This document shows positions 18,642 to 27,826 of a stretch of 64,000 nt of DNA, one piece after another. Source of the DNA: Clostridium sp. 1001271B_151109_B4. Its GTDB lineage: Bacteria > Bacillota > Clostridia > Clostridiales > Clostridiaceae. A program made the translations under genes and the position numbers. A model generated the notes under the pieces. That model was not told where the DNA came from. It saw nothing but the letters and a program-made list of their open reading frames with translations, and did no database searches. The first letter of the stretch is position 1; each line of letters opens with the position of its first letter. Where the stretch lies: the NCBI RefSeq assembly GCF_015670405.1, contig NZ_JADPBQ010000004.1, forward strand, positions 62,001 through 126,000. The letters are read 5' to 3'.

Positions 18642-18683
18642 TCTTTTCACCTCATAATTTATTCATAATTTTATCTATAATTT

Positions 18684-18727
18684 TAAAAGAGGCCCGGTCT
18701 TATAAGTATGCCTTAGAGACCGGACCC
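18684..18727 (-). terminator. GC-rich hairpin between gap and pgk
   Basis: Minus-strand stem GGTCCGGTCT / AGACCGGGCC (10 bp, one G-U) with a 16-base loop, followed by TCTTTT. It stands out in an AT-rich genome. A second hairpin (CTTATAA / TTATAAG) lies just upstream at 18736-18763. Probably an attenuating terminator or processing site that sets the gap:pgk ratio. Confidence 0.7.
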
Positions 18728-18791
18728 ATTTTAGGATCTTATAAGAGTGCTTTTATAAGCATCTAAATCCGTATTTATTTATCTATTAAAA

Positions 18792-19805
18792 TTAAGCTAA
18801 TTCAGCGAAGTATTTAATAGTTCTAACCATTTGGCTAGTGTATGAGTTTTCGTTGTCATACCATGAAACAACTTGAACTTGGTATAATCCTTCTCCGATT
18901 TCAGATACCATTGTTTGAGTTGCATCGAATAATGAACCGTATTTGATTCCGATGATGTCTGAAGAAACTAATTCTTCTTCAGTGTAACCGAATGATTCGT
19001 TAGAAGCAGCTTTCATAGCAGCGTTGATTCCTTCTACAGTTACATTTTCACCCTTAACAACTGCAACTAAGATAGTTGATGATCCAGTTGGAACTGGTAC
19101 TCTTTGTGCAGAACCGATTAATTTTCCGTTTAATTCTGGAATAACTAATCCGATAGCTTTAGCAGCTCCAGTTGAGTTAGGTACTATGTTAACAGCCCCA
19201 GCTCTAGCTCTTCTTAAATCACCTTTTCTTTGAGGACCATCTAAGATCATTTGGTCTCCAGTGTAAGCGTGGATTGTTGACATTATTCCTGATTGGATTG
19301 TAGCGTAGTCATTTAAAGCTTTAGCCATTGGAGCTAAGCAGTTTGTAGTACAAGATGCAGCTGAGATTATGTTATCTTCAGCAGTTAATATATCTTGGTT
19401 TACGTTGAATACAACTGTTGGAAGGTCGTTTCCAGCTGGAGCTGATATAACAACTTTCTTAGCACCTGCTTCGATATGAGCTTGAGATTTAGCTTTTGAT
19501 ACGTAGAATCCAGTACATTCTAATACTACGTCAACACCAATTTCTCCCCATGGTAATTTAGAAGCGTCAGCTTCAGCATAAATTCTTACTTCTTTTCCAT
19601 CAACAGTGATAGAATTTTCTCCAGCAACAACTGTATCACCTAAAGCGTATCTACCTTGTGCTGAATCATATTTTAATAAATGAGCTAACATTTTTGGGCT
19701 TGTTAAATCGTTGATAGCAACTATTTCATACCCTTCTGCTCCAAACATTTGTCTAAATGCAAGACGTCCTATACGTCCAAAACCGTTTATTGCAACTCTT
19801 ACCAT
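18792..19805 (-). CDS. gap: Glyceraldehyde-3-phosphate dehydrogenase, type I
   Basis: NAD-dependent oxidation and phosphorylation of glyceraldehyde 3-phosphate; 337 aa. The Rossmann motif GFGRIGR is at 8-14, a fingerprint Asp in IND near 33 points to NAD, catalytic Cys152 lies in SAASCTTNC, and the C-terminal [16 protein letters not shown] is typical. AGGAGG precedes the ATG. It follows cggR by 105 bp, the usual clostridial and bacilli order. Confidence 0.98.
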   Translation of the reverse strand: MVRVAINGFGRIGRLAFRQMFGAEGYEIVAINDLTSPKMLAHLLKYDSAQGRYALGDTVVAGENSITVDGKEVRIYAEADASKLPWGEIGVDVVLECTGFYVSKAKSQAHIEAGAKKVVISAPAGNDLPTVVFNVNQDILTAEDNIISAASCTTNCLAPMAKALNDYATIQSGIMSTIHAYTGDQMILDGPQRKGDLRRARAGAVNIVPNSTGAAKAIGLVIPELNGKLIGSAQRVPVPTGSSTILVAVVKGENVTVEGINAAMKAASNESFGYTEEELVSSDIIGIKYGSLFDATQTMVSEIGEGLYQVQVVSWYDNENSYTSQMVRTIKYFAELA

Positions 19806-19910
19806 TACAATTACCTCCTAAAAATAGATATTATATATTTAAAATTAAATTTTAAATCTTAACTAATATGTTGAAATATCTTAATTAACAAATTTTCTTT
19901 TAATTAAGTA

Positions 19911-20948
19911 CTATTTATTTGACTTAATTAATTCAGCAATTTTTCTTCCTGCAGCTTCATCTGTTACTAAAACAGCATTTGAATTATTCATTTCAGCTGC
20001 AATAATAGCTTCCACTTTATTTTCTCCTGCCGCCACAGCAATATGCGTGTTAATTTTTTTAGCATCATTAATGTTTATTCCAATTGGTGTATTTTCTGAA
20101 ACAACTTCTGAATCTTTATTGAAATAACATCCAAAGGCTTCACCAACTGCTCCTAGTTTTTGAAGTTTACTTATATATTCTTCTGACAACCCACGTTTTT
20201 TAGCCATATGAATTGCATTACCTATTCCATAAATTAAAATATCAGCATTATGAATAGTATCAATAACTTCTTTTATTTGTTTTTCTTTAAGAAGTCCTTC
20301 TAACACTTTATAGCTTACATTTTCAGGAATATGTAATAATCTATAAGTTCCATCAAGTTTATTTGCTAAAGATGCTGCTAAATAATTAGCTTGACTTTCA
20401 ACTTTTCTTCCCATTCCGCCTCTAGCAGGAATAACAAGAACATCTGAAACATTATTTACCTTTGGAAAAGCTTCAACCACTTCTTTAATTGTGCTTCCTC
20501 CAGTTATGGCAATTATATCTTTATCTTTAATAAGATTCTTTATATAGTTAGCTGCTGCTCTACCTAGTTCCTTTATAGTTTCTGGATTTTCATCAACATT
20601 TCCTGGAACTATAACAACATCTTTTACACCTAAAAATGATTTAATACATTGCTCAATATCATTTAACCCTTTAATTTCATAGATAAATTCTTTTAATCCA
20701 TCTAATACTTTTTGTCCATCTTTTGTGACCGTCATACCAGGGGTATTAATTTCTATTAAGTTTTGTGATTTTAACAAATCAATTTCATTTCTAACTACTC
20801 TTTCGCCAAGATCAAGTTCATTTGCTAGCATTCTTCTTCCAATAGGTTGGTTATAATAAATTGTCCTTAAAACATTATATCGTTTTTCTAGGACTTCCAC
20901 TAGCTCAGGAACTATCTTTCTTTGCAACTCTAATATTTCCTGCACCAC
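19911..20948 (-). CDS. cggR: Central glycolytic genes regulator CggR (SorC family)
   Basis: 345-aa repressor with an N-terminal winged helix (about 20-75: RMLANELDLGERVVRNEIDLL) and a C-terminal SorC sugar-phosphate-binding domain (about 90-340; VIPARGGMGR, TDEAAGR). In Bacillus, CggR represses gap-pgk-tpi-pgm-eno and is relieved by fructose 1,6-bisphosphate. A GTG start directly follows GGAGGGTCT. Immediately upstream is a sequence that matches the known CggR operator, so autoregulation is very likely. Confidence 0.96.
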   Translation of the reverse strand: MVQEILELQRKIVPELVEVLEKRYNVLRTIYYNQPIGRRMLANELDLGERVVRNEIDLLKSQNLIEINTPGMTVTKDGQKVLDGLKEFIYEIKGLNDIEQCIKSFLGVKDVVIVPGNVDENPETIKELGRAAANYIKNLIKDKDIIAITGGSTIKEVVEAFPKVNNVSDVLVIPARGGMGRKVESQANYLAASLANKLDGTYRLLHIPENVSYKVLEGLLKEKQIKEVIDTIHNADILIYGIGNAIHMAKKRGLSEEYISKLQKLGAVGEAFGCYFNKDSEVVSENTPIGININDAKKINTHIAVAAGENKVEAIIAAEMNNSNAVLVTDEAAGRKIAELIKSNK

Positions 20949-20960
20949 AGACCCTCCTTT

Positions 20961-20997
20961 GGACTAAAAACGTCCCAGCAATGACTTTTATGTCCCA
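20961..20997 (-). promoter_or_regulatory. CggR operator, two direct half sites
   Basis: On the minus strand: GGGAC-ATAAAA-GTC, 6 bp, GGGAC-GTTTTTA-GTC(C). The Bacillus subtilis operator has the same layout of two GGGAC-N-GTC repeats. It lies just downstream of a TATAAT-like -10 and ends about 12 bp before the cggR GTG, so bound CggR would block transcript elongation. Confidence 0.88.
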
Positions 20998-21005
20998 CAT
21001 TTATT

Positions 21006-21034
21006 ATTATAAAACAGATATCTAAAATTTGAAA
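21006..21034 (-). promoter_or_regulatory. Probable promoter of the cggR operon
   Basis: On the minus strand TTTCAA, 17 bp, TATAAT. The -10 is perfect and the -35 weak (3 of 6). It lies directly before the CggR operator. Confidence 0.5.
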
Positions 21035-21204
21035 GTCTTTCTAGTAATTTTTTTTATATTTTTTTCTCTTTTTTGCTTATAATGAGTTTTTAACCTCATT
21101 ATAACTATATTTTATAAACTTTCAAACCAATCTTTTATCAGTTTACTATTATATTTTATACTATTTATACATATCTATTCATGAATTTTTTTCCATTAGG
21201 CATC

Positions 21205-21245
21205 AAAAAAATAAGCAAGTAATAACTTTAGAGTTATTACTTGCT
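21205..21245 (-). terminator. Terminator of the second degV gene
   Basis: Minus-strand 13-bp perfect stem GCAAGTAATAACT / AGTTATTACTTGC followed by TTATTTTTTT, 7 bp after the stop. Confidence 0.93.
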
Positions 21246-21251
21246 ATTACA

Positions 21252-22088
21252 CTATTTTTTAATAAAGAAAATACCACATGCTTTAATACCTGAATGTATT
21301 CCAACAGTACATCCAACTTTTGCATCTATATAATTAATATTATTTTCATCAAAATATTTTTTTAACCCTAAATATATTTCCTCATTTAGTATTTCTAATA
21401 ATACTATCGGTGAATTAAGATCTACATTTCCATTTTCAAAATCAGAAATAACTTTCTTTAATGCCTTTTTACTACCTCTAACCTTATCTTTAACAGCCAT
21501 TTGACCATCTTTAACTTCTAAAATAAGTCTTAATCCTAAAACACTTCCAATTGTACCTGCCGCCTTAGAAAGTCTTCCACCTCTTACTAGGTTTTCTAAT
21601 GATTCAAAACTTAAAGAACTTTTTACTTTTGGAATTAAATCTTTGATTTTTTGTTCAATCTCAAAAATATTATCTCCATTATCTCTAAACTCACAAGCTT
21701 TTAATACTAAAACCCCTAATCCAGATGTTACATTTCTAGAATCAATTATAACAATATCATCACTTTCTAACATATTTTTCGCTATACAAGCTGATTGATA
21801 TGTCCCGCTCATTTCTGATGATAAAACTAATGTTACAATTTTATATCCTTCATCTAGGTATTTTTTAAAAGTCTCTTCAAATCTACTTGGTGTAACTTGA
21901 GCTGTAGTAGGAAGAATATTTTCTTTCTCTATTCTTTCTAACATCTCATGTGTATTTATCTCTACTCCATCTAGATAACTATCTTCTCCAAAGTTAATTA
22001 ATAAAGGTAAAACTTCAATCCCCTTTTCCCTAACAAGATCTGCTGGTAAATCTAAAGTACTATCAGTAATGATCTTAATTTTTTCCAT
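21252..22088 (-). CDS. DegV-family fatty-acid-binding protein (second copy)
   Basis: 278-aa DegV protein, divergent from the one at 12672-13538. Motifs: IKIITDSTLDLP, TTAQVTPSRFEE, VLSSEMSGTYQSA, DSRNVTSGLGV, LENLVRGGRLSK and HSGIKACGIFF. AGGGGGT precedes the ATG. It starts 20 bp after the trmL stop, so trmL and this gene are probably one transcript. Ligand specificity cannot be read from the sequence. Confidence 0.93.
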   Translation of the reverse strand: MEKIKIITDSTLDLPADLVREKGIEVLPLLINFGEDSYLDGVEINTHEMLERIEKENILPTTAQVTPSRFEETFKKYLDEGYKIVTLVLSSEMSGTYQSACIAKNMLESDDIVIIDSRNVTSGLGVLVLKACEFRDNGDNIFEIEQKIKDLIPKVKSSLSFESLENLVRGGRLSKAAGTIGSVLGLRLILEVKDGQMAVKDKVRGSKKALKKVISDFENGNVDLNSPIVLLEILNEEIYLGLKKYFDENNINYIDAKVGCTVGIHSGIKACGIFFIKK

Positions 22089-22108
22089 ACAAGTACCCCC
22101 TATTATTA

Positions 22109-22570
22109 TTATTTCATATTTGGAAAACCAATTTGTTTTAATGCTTCATAAGCTACTATAGCTACGGTATTTGATAAATTCAAGCTTCTTGTACTTGTTT
22201 GTACCATAGGTATTCTTATTCCCATATGTGCATTATGTACCTCTTCAGGAACACCTGATGATTCTCTTCCAAACATTATAAAATCTCCATTTTGAAATTT
22301 TTCATCTGAATACATATTTCCTCCATGGGTAGTAGCTAAAAATATTCTTCTATCTCCATATTTAGCCATGAAATCTTCATACGATTCATGAACTTCCAAT
22401 TTTAAGTCTTTCCAATAATCTAAACCTGATCTTCTAACAGCCTTATCATCAATACTAAACCCTAATGGCTTTATTAAATGAAGAGTTGAATCTGTTAAAA
22501 CGCAAGTTCTTGCTATATTTCCAGTATTTTGTGGTATTTCTGGTTGATATAAAACTATATTTAAATTCAA
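22109..22570 (-). CDS. trmL: tRNA (cytidine/uridine-34-2'-O)-methyltransferase
   Basis: SPOUT-class methyltransferase for the wobble ribose of tRNA-Leu; 153 aa from the TTG start. Family motifs: LYQPEIPQNTGNIARTC, the FGRESSGVPEE loop that binds S-adenosylmethionine in the knot, and the SLNLSNTVAIVAYEA end. An in-frame ATG exists at 22591, but the GGAAGGTG ribosome site lies between it and the TTG at 22570 and fits the latter; family proteins also begin here (NLNIVLYQPEI). Confidence 0.93.
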   Translation of the reverse strand: MNLNIVLYQPEIPQNTGNIARTCVLTDSTLHLIKPLGFSIDDKAVRRSGLDYWKDLKLEVHESYEDFMAKYGDRRIFLATTHGGNMYSDEKFQNGDFIMFGRESSGVPEEVHNAHMGIRIPMVQTSTRSLNLSNTVAIVAYEALKQIGFPNMK

Positions 22571-22590
22571 AGATTTCACCTTCCAAAACA

Positions 22591-22618
22591 AAAAGTAAGA
22601 TGATATAACATCTTACTT
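22591..22618 (-). terminator. Terminator of the HAD-family phosphatase gene
   Basis: Minus-strand stem AAAGTAAGATG / CATCTTACTTT with short loop and T-run, just upstream of trmL. Confidence 0.85.
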
Positions 22619-22755
22619 TACACTATTTATATATATTTTATGATACTATATAGTCTTTTAATAGTCAAAGCATTTTACATTTTCTTAATTTTTAAATAAA
22701 TAATTAATATTATTTATATCATTATAATATGCTATTATCATAATAATTATTTAAA

Positions 22756-23592
22756 CTATTTTCCTTTTAATATAAATTTATCAATAACCTTTGCAACTCC
22801 ATCATTTCTATTAGTATCAGTTATATAATCAGCTATATTTTTAAGCTTCGGGATTGCATTTCCCATGGCTATTCCTAAACCTGCTAATTCTATCATAGAC
22901 ATATCATTTTCATTATCTCCAATGCAAATTAACTCTTTTTCACTAATATTATATTTATCAATTAATGCTTTAACTGCATTACCTTTTGATGCATTCCTAT
23001 AATTAATTTCTAAACTATGTCCTCCTGATGAAAAACTAACAATATCGCTTAAACTATTTATTTCTTTTTTAATTTTTAATATAGTAGACCCCAAAGGACT
23101 TATAACAATTGCTTTATCCATATCCTCATTATTAAATACTTTTATCCATTCCTCTTTACTTCTAACATTTATATACTTTACATTTAAATTTTCACAACAT
23201 ACTTGTTTTGTCATATAACATTGCGTTGATACTTTTGTTAACCAATTATTGCAGTAAATAGTGTCCTTTGTATTAAACTGAAAAAAAGCATTATATTTCA
23301 TTAATATATCAAGTATTTTAATACATTCCTCCTTTGGAATAGAACATTCATATATAACTTCATTAGTTTTCTGATCTATAACAATAGCACCATTAGCTGC
23401 TACTACAGGAGAATTTACACCTAAAATTTTAGAAAAATATAATGCATTATTATATAACCTTCCTGTAGTTACAACTATTTCAACTCCCAGATCATGTGCT
23501 TCTTTTATAGCTCTTTTGTTTTTTTCTGAAATCCTCTTTCTTCTTCCTAGCAAAGTGCCGTCCATATCTATACATATCATCTTATACTTCAT
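22756..23592 (-). CDS. Cof-type HAD-superfamily phosphatase
   Basis: 278-aa HAD-IIB hydrolase that would dephosphorylate a small phosphorylated metabolite. Motif I CIDMDGTLLGRRKR near the start, motif II VVTTGR, a Cof cap domain in the middle, motif III Lys in SKGNAVKAL and motif IV CIGDNENDMSMIELAG. The ATG at 23592 has AAGGAG 6 bp upstream; a longer in-frame ATG at 23637 has no such site. Substrate unknown. Confidence 0.92.
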   Translation of the reverse strand: MKYKMICIDMDGTLLGRRKRISEKNKRAIKEAHDLGVEIVVTTGRLYNNALYFSKILGVNSPVVAANGAIVIDQKTNEVIYECSIPKEECIKILDILMKYNAFFQFNTKDTIYCNNWLTKVSTQCYMTKQVCCENLNVKYINVRSKEEWIKVFNNEDMDKAIVISPLGSTILKIKKEINSLSDIVSFSSGGHSLEINYRNASKGNAVKALIDKYNISEKELICIGDNENDMSMIELAGLGIAMGNAIPKLKNIADYITDTNRNDGVAKVIDKFILKGK

Positions 23593-23680
23593 ATAGAACT
23601 CCTTACTTTCTAACTTTGATCCATAAAATTCGTACATTATATTTTATAGCTTATACTTATAAAAGGTTTTTTATTTTATA

Positions 23681-23739
23681 AAAAAAAGTCATAATATAAT
23701 GTTATTGGCTTATACTTTCCCATAACATATATTATGACC
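23681..23739 (-). terminator. Terminator of the vanW-like gene
   Basis: Minus-strand long stem GTCATAATATA... with partner TATATTATGAC and a T7 run, 41 bp after the stop. Confidence 0.85.
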
Positions 23740-23779
23740 ATTTTATAATTTACAATATTTTTTTATGTAAATCTTTCAT

Positions 23780-25249
23780 TTAATTTACTTCTACTTCTTC
23801 AGCTGGCTGTTCTGTAGTTGTTTCTACTGGCTGTTCTACTTGAGTTTCAACCTTTTTCGTCCCCACACTAACAACTTCATTTCTTGATGAGTAGACATCT
23901 GTAGATATAAGTTCTTTATTTACTTGAACTCTATTTTCATAAGTTACTAAGTAACCACTTGCCTTACATCCATTTGCTCCTGCTGACTTAACAACTCTTG
24001 TTCCTTCATTTAATGAAGCATCCTTAACTTCTTCTGTACCATAATTATAAGTTTCTAATATTTCATTAACAAGCTCATAAGTTTTTCCACCCATAGCTCC
24101 TTTATTTCCAAAAATATTAAATACTACTTGATTTCCTGATAAATAACCTTGAATATAAATTGGGAAATCATAAGTATTTACAAACTTATAATCTATGTAT
24201 CCTGCCGCAACTGTAGCATCAAGTCCTGGCTTAGCATATCCAACTGTCATTGAATGATTTCTTCTTTCAGTTGATCTTATATTAGCTTGTATTACTGCTC
24301 TATAAAGCGTACTTGATACTTGACATACACCTCCACCATATCCTGGTACGATTGTTGCTCCTACATATGTATTTGCTTCTTTATAACCTCTTTCAGGGGT
24401 TGTTGGTCCTATAGTATTATTATAACTGAATTCATCACCTGGCATTAATAATGTTCCATTAATATATCCAGTAGCTATTCTTAAATTTTCAACTCTTCCA
24501 GAATCTGCTTGACTAAATGTACTTGAAAATGACGACATTACCCCATCAATTTTATTTAATGCTTCTGCCGTAACCCTTGGAGAATACTCTTGTAACTCTA
24601 CAGCTACTTCTTCTGTCTTTTCTGGATCTGGATCTATGCAGCCTTTTATCTCATTTATTAAAGCCTCTACATCAATATGTTTTCCATTAGTCTCTGAAGT
24701 AACTGATATATTGCTACCACTAATTGAAATAGTTGCATCTACTGCTTCAACTTTGATTTGATCATTAACGCTATTTGCAAATTCATTAACCTTTTCTTCA
24801 TCGTAGCTTAATACAGTATCAACATGAGCCTCTACACCATTTTCTATCATTTTCTTTTTATCAAATAACTTGGCATCTTTTCCATATTCTAAAGCTTTCT
24901 CCACAGTTTCATCTGCACTTACTGTTGGGTTAACATCTGAATATTTTAATTCAAACGAATTATCACCAACTGAAACCTTTATTACTTTATCACCAATTAA
25001 AGAAAGTAGTTGAGTATTAATTAGATCTATTGCTTCTTCTTTTGTTTTACCACCTAAGTCTATTCCATAAGCTTGTACACCAGGATATATTTTATCATTC
25101 CATGCTTCAACTTTGTTTTTAACATTCAAAATATAGGCACCACATATTCCTGCAAGTAATACTACAATACTCGCTATTATAATTATTAGTTTCTTATTTT
25201 TAGACATAGCAGCCTTTAATTTACCATCTTTCGATTCCTCAGTATTCAC
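23780..25249 (-). CDS. VanW-family membrane-anchored cell-wall protein
   Basis: 489 aa. A short cytoplasmic start and one TM helix (about 19-42) are followed by an outside part with a YoaR-like peptidoglycan-binding region (about 60-225) and a VanW domain (about 245-385; GDEFSYNNTIGP, GGGVCQVSSTLYRAV, ERRNHSM). A C-terminal segment rich in Glu/Gln/Thr/Pro ends it. VanW proteins occur near vancomycin-resistance genes but most are of unknown wall-related function; none of the vanHAX genes is here, so no resistance is implied. A GTG start follows GGAGGAG. Confidence 0.9.
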   Translation of the reverse strand: MNTEESKDGKLKAAMSKNKKLIIIIASIVVLLAGICGAYILNVKNKVEAWNDKIYPGVQAYGIDLGGKTKEEAIDLINTQLLSLIGDKVIKVSVGDNSFELKYSDVNPTVSADETVEKALEYGKDAKLFDKKKMIENGVEAHVDTVLSYDEEKVNEFANSVNDQIKVEAVDATISISGSNISVTSETNGKHIDVEALINEIKGCIDPDPEKTEEVAVELQEYSPRVTAEALNKIDGVMSSFSSTFSQADSGRVENLRIATGYINGTLLMPGDEFSYNNTIGPTTPERGYKEANTYVGATIVPGYGGGVCQVSSTLYRAVIQANIRSTERRNHSMTVGYAKPGLDATVAAGYIDYKFVNTYDFPIYIQGYLSGNQVVFNIFGNKGAMGGKTYELVNEILETYNYGTEEVKDASLNEGTRVVKSAGANGCKASGYLVTYENRVQVNKELISTDVYSSRNEVVSVGTKKVETQVEQPVETTTEQPAEEVEVN

Positions 25250-25487
25250 ACCTTCACTCCTCCCACAAAAAATATCTATAATTGCTTATAATTGCATTAT
25301 GTATTAATTATATTCCATTCTTTAATTTAATACAATTAATAAAATCATTCCATTTTTTTAAATACAATAAAAAACATGAATAAAAATAGCTTTCTTTATC
25401 GTTTTATATTCATTTATTATTTGTAAATTTAATTTTTCTATGCAAAACAATAAGAAAGCTATTCTTTTATTACAATTAACTCCATCC
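25250..25487. other. Intergenic region upstream of the vanW-like gene
   Basis: AT-rich, no credible gene. It must hold the vanW-like promoter and contains the long inverted repeat at 25385-25463 described separately. Confidence 0.6.
25385..25463 (-). terminator. Long-loop hairpin, probable terminator after GH25 gene and repeat A
   Basis: Stem AATAGCTTTCTT / AAGAAAGCTATT (12 bp) with a 55-base loop. On the minus strand it is followed by TTTTTATT. It lies beyond repeat A copy 2, so that repeat is probably transcribed with the GH25 gene. Confidence 0.6.
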
Positions 25488-25671
25488 TCCTAACTGTCGG
25501 ATGAATACACTAAAGTGTACTTTCAGCTTGCCAAATTCAAAATTTAGAGCTTCAAGCAAGTTCGCTTAACTAAATCAAAGATTTAGAAGCATTTCTCAAA
25601 TGAAACTCCTCCTCCTAACCGTCGGATGAGTAAGTTCGCTTAACTAAATCAAAGATTTAGAAGCTCACTTA
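25488..25671 (-). repeat. Modular dispersed repeat, family A, copy 2
   Basis: Read on the minus strand it starts at the TAA stop of the GH25 gene with TAAGTGAG, as copy 1 does at the GntR stop. It shows two CTAAATC-AAA-GATTTAG hairpin modules followed by TTAAGCGAACTT, and two GGATG/CATCC-type stems around the sequence TCCGACGGTTAGGAGGA or its variant TCCGACAGTTAGGAGGA. About 130 bp align with 70-199. Confidence 0.82.
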
Positions 25672-26610
25672 TATTGTAAAACTGCTTCTATTTTTTGATG
25701 TTTCACCATCTCTATCAAAGGCTTCAATACTTATTTTTATTGTTCCTTTTACGGTAAATGGTAATTGATTTATATTAATTGAAAAACTAGTATCTTTTGC
25801 ATCTACTGTACCTATCCAGTAATTATTTGCAAAAATATTATATCCAACTAAGTCAGTATCAGTATTCTTTTTCCAACTAATATTTAATATATTTCCCTTT
25901 CTATTTACAGTAAGTCCTGCAACATTTCTAGGCTGAGTTAATAAATCTATACTATCTGGTCCCCAGTTAGCATCTACCATGCTAGTAACCCCTGCCACCG
26001 TTGCTGATTCACTATATTGCCATATTCTCCATCTTGTCCATCCTCCTACATCTGGTGGAACCGGTGCATTACCTGGAATTGCAGTATAATGAGCAATCCA
26101 TAAAATCATATTTTTTAATGGATACCCTTCATTAGGTATATAAAAATTATTATACATTTCCACAAAGAATACACCTGTATAAAGCATCAATCTTCTTCTA
26201 GTCTTTTTCTCGAATCTTTTTCTAAATCTATCAATCCAATTTATCAATGCCGATGTAGAAATTGAGTTATCAGTAGGTGTCTCAATATCTAGTACTGGAA
26301 ATAAATCTCCGTAATCTTTCTCTCCAAATCCCTCTTGAAGTATATTTATAAAATCATCACATTGAGAATCAGCTGTAGTTAGATCATAACTAGGAACTCC
26401 AAAATGATATGCTCCAACTGGTATTTTTAAATTTCTAGCTTTACCTGCAAATTCTAAAAATTTCTTATCAACTCTAAAACGTCCTGAAGCCGATCCTGAA
26501 GATCTTAGGTATAAAAAGTCTATAGTCGTTGCAAGAACGGAAAAATCCACATCTTGTGAATATTCATTAATATCTATACCAAATAGACTTTTGTCAGTTC
26601 TATCTTGCAT
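25669..26610 (-). CDS. GH25 lysozyme with C-terminal fibronectin-III-like domain
   Basis: 313-aa peptidoglycan muramidase. The GH25 barrel covers about residues 8-215, beginning GIDINEYSQDVDF and carrying the active-site DxE as Asp108/Glu110 in FPVLDIETP; a C-terminal fibronectin-III-like sandwich spans about 220-313 (ISWKKNTDTDLVGYNIF). There is no signal peptide, so export would need a holin, lysis of the mother cell or another non-classical route; that fits spore or phage-type lysins. No phage genes are nearby. The stop codon belongs to repeat A copy 2. Confidence 0.9.
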   Translation of the reverse strand: MQDRTDKSLFGIDINEYSQDVDFSVLATTIDFLYLRSSGSASGRFRVDKKFLEFAGKARNLKIPVGAYHFGVPSYDLTTADSQCDDFINILQEGFGEKDYGDLFPVLDIETPTDNSISTSALINWIDRFRKRFEKKTRRRLMLYTGVFFVEMYNNFYIPNEGYPLKNMILWIAHYTAIPGNAPVPPDVGGWTRWRIWQYSESATVAGVTSMVDANWGPDSIDLLTQPRNVAGLTVNRKGNILNISWKKNTDTDLVGYNIFANNYWIGTVDAKDTSFSININQLPFTVKGTIKISIEAFDRDGETSKNRSSFTI

Positions 26611-26682
26611 AAGCCCTCCAATAAATAAAATTCCTTAGTATTATACTATTTTAAAATTTATTTATTGTTACAAAGTTTAAAT

Positions 26683-26790
26683 AGTTAATAATTAACAGTT
26701 AAGATGTACACTCCTAAGGAAGTTTTTTAATTCAGCTTAGCTGAATTTTTTTACTTAACAACTAACTTAAAACTCATCTATCTTAGACGC
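26683..26790 (-). repeat. AT-rich hairpin repeat, family B, copy 1
   Basis: Contains AATTCAGC-TTA-GCTGAATT followed by TTTTTT, flanked by AACTTAAAACTCATCTATCTTA and TTAACTGTTAATTATTAAC-like stretches. The same layout recurs at 26851-26917 and 52993-53105. The hairpin may also act as a terminator. Confidence 0.65.
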
Positions 26791-26805
26791 TATAAATTTC
26801 CCAAA

Positions 26806-26840
26806 AAAAGCTAGAATCATCAAATATGATTCTAGCTTTT
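26806..26840. terminator. Terminator downstream of ddl
   Basis: Perfect 15-bp stem AAAAGCTAGAATCAT and complement with a 5-base loop. On the minus strand a TTTTTT run follows. Confidence 0.9.
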
Positions 26841-26850
26841 ATACTTATCT

Positions 26851-26917
26851 TAATTTAGCTTTGGTTGAATTTATTCCTCAACTACTAACTATTAACTCAA
26901 AACCTTTAACTATCTTA
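26851..26917 (-). repeat. AT-rich repeat, family B, copy 2, overlapping the ddl stop
   Basis: Reads on the minus strand as TAAGATAG, then TTGAGTTAATAGTTAGTAG, then GAGGAATAAATTCA. The first TAA is the ddl stop codon. The hairpin arm is degenerate here (TTCAACC...GCTAAATT). Confidence 0.65.
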
Positions 26918-27826
26918 ATGGCTTCTTTTTACTTTCATAGAAGTTTCTATAATCTTATCTAATAATCCAGAATAACTAATATTTATTGCTGCAGCACTTT
27001 TTGGGAAAAGACTTGCTGGAGTCATTCCTGGTAAAGTATTAACTTCTAATATATACGGTATTCCATTTTTATCTATTATCATATCAACTCTAGCATAAAC
27101 TTGACATTTTAATGCCTTATAAGTATTTAATGCCATTTTCTCAACTTCTTTATGAAGAGTTTCTTCTAGCTGAACAACAATTTCATCTGCTCCATCTGCT
27201 GCGTATTTTTGAGTATAATCAAAGAAATCCGAATGTGGTTTTATTGCTATAACAGGCCACATTTCACCATCAAATACAGGACAAGTTATTTCTTCGCCTT
27301 CAACAAATTCTTCAATCATTACTTCACAATCCCATTTTAACCCTTCTTCAACCGCTGCTTTTATTTCACTTTTTTCTTTTACTTTAAATGTCGCAACACT
27401 TGAACCTCCATTAGTAGGTTTAACAAATACAGGATATCCCATTTCCTCAATCTTATCATAATCAATTTCATCAACAGATGAAACATTTATCCATCTAGCT
27501 GTTCTGATATCATTTGCTTTTAAAACTCTCTTTGTAAAATCCTTATCCATACATACACCTGAACTAATTGGTCCACATCCTGAATATGGTATATCTAAAG
27601 TTTGAAGTACAGATTGAACAGTTCCATCTTCTCCAAATTTTCCATGAAGAGCTAATAAAGCAAAATCAAGTCCTTTAACCTTTGTTATTATATCTTCTTT
27701 ATTATCTATTACTACAGGTACTACCTCATATTTAATTTTATCTATTTTTTCTACTATAGAATTACCGCTTTTAAGTGAAATTTCTCTTTCTGATGAAATT
27801 CCTCCCATTATTACTCCAACCTTCAT
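26915..27826 (-). CDS. ddl: D-alanine--D-alanine ligase
   Basis: ATP-grasp enzyme that makes D-Ala-D-Ala for peptidoglycan; 303 aa, normal length. N-terminal VGVIMGGISSEREISLKSG, ATP-grasp loop VKPTNGGSSVATFK, metal site VNTLPGMTPASLFPKSA. The omega-loop region is not obviously of the D-Ala-D-Lac kind, but no firm call is possible. AGGAGG-like sites precede the ATG. Cytoplasmic; monocistronic with its own terminator. Confidence 0.97.
   Translation of the reverse strand: MKVGVIMGGISSEREISLKSGNSIVEKIDKIKYEVVPVVIDNKEDIITKVKGLDFALLALHGKFGEDGTVQSVLQTLDIPYSGCGPISSGVCMDKDFTKRVLKANDIRTARWINVSSVDEIDYDKIEEMGYPVFVKPTNGGSSVATFKVKEKSEIKAAVEEGLKWDCEVMIEEFVEGEEITCPVFDGEMWPVIAIKPHSDFFDYTQKYAADGADEIVVQLEETLHKEVEKMALNTYKALKCQVYARVDMIIDKNGIPYILEVNTLPGMTPASLFPKSAAAINISYSGLLDKIIETSMKVKRSH

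Noticed and set aside
23780-25249. VanW gene as a sign of vancomycin resistance
   Set aside because: VanW proteins are common in clostridia; no vanHAX or vanRS genes are present and the nearby ddl looks ordinary.
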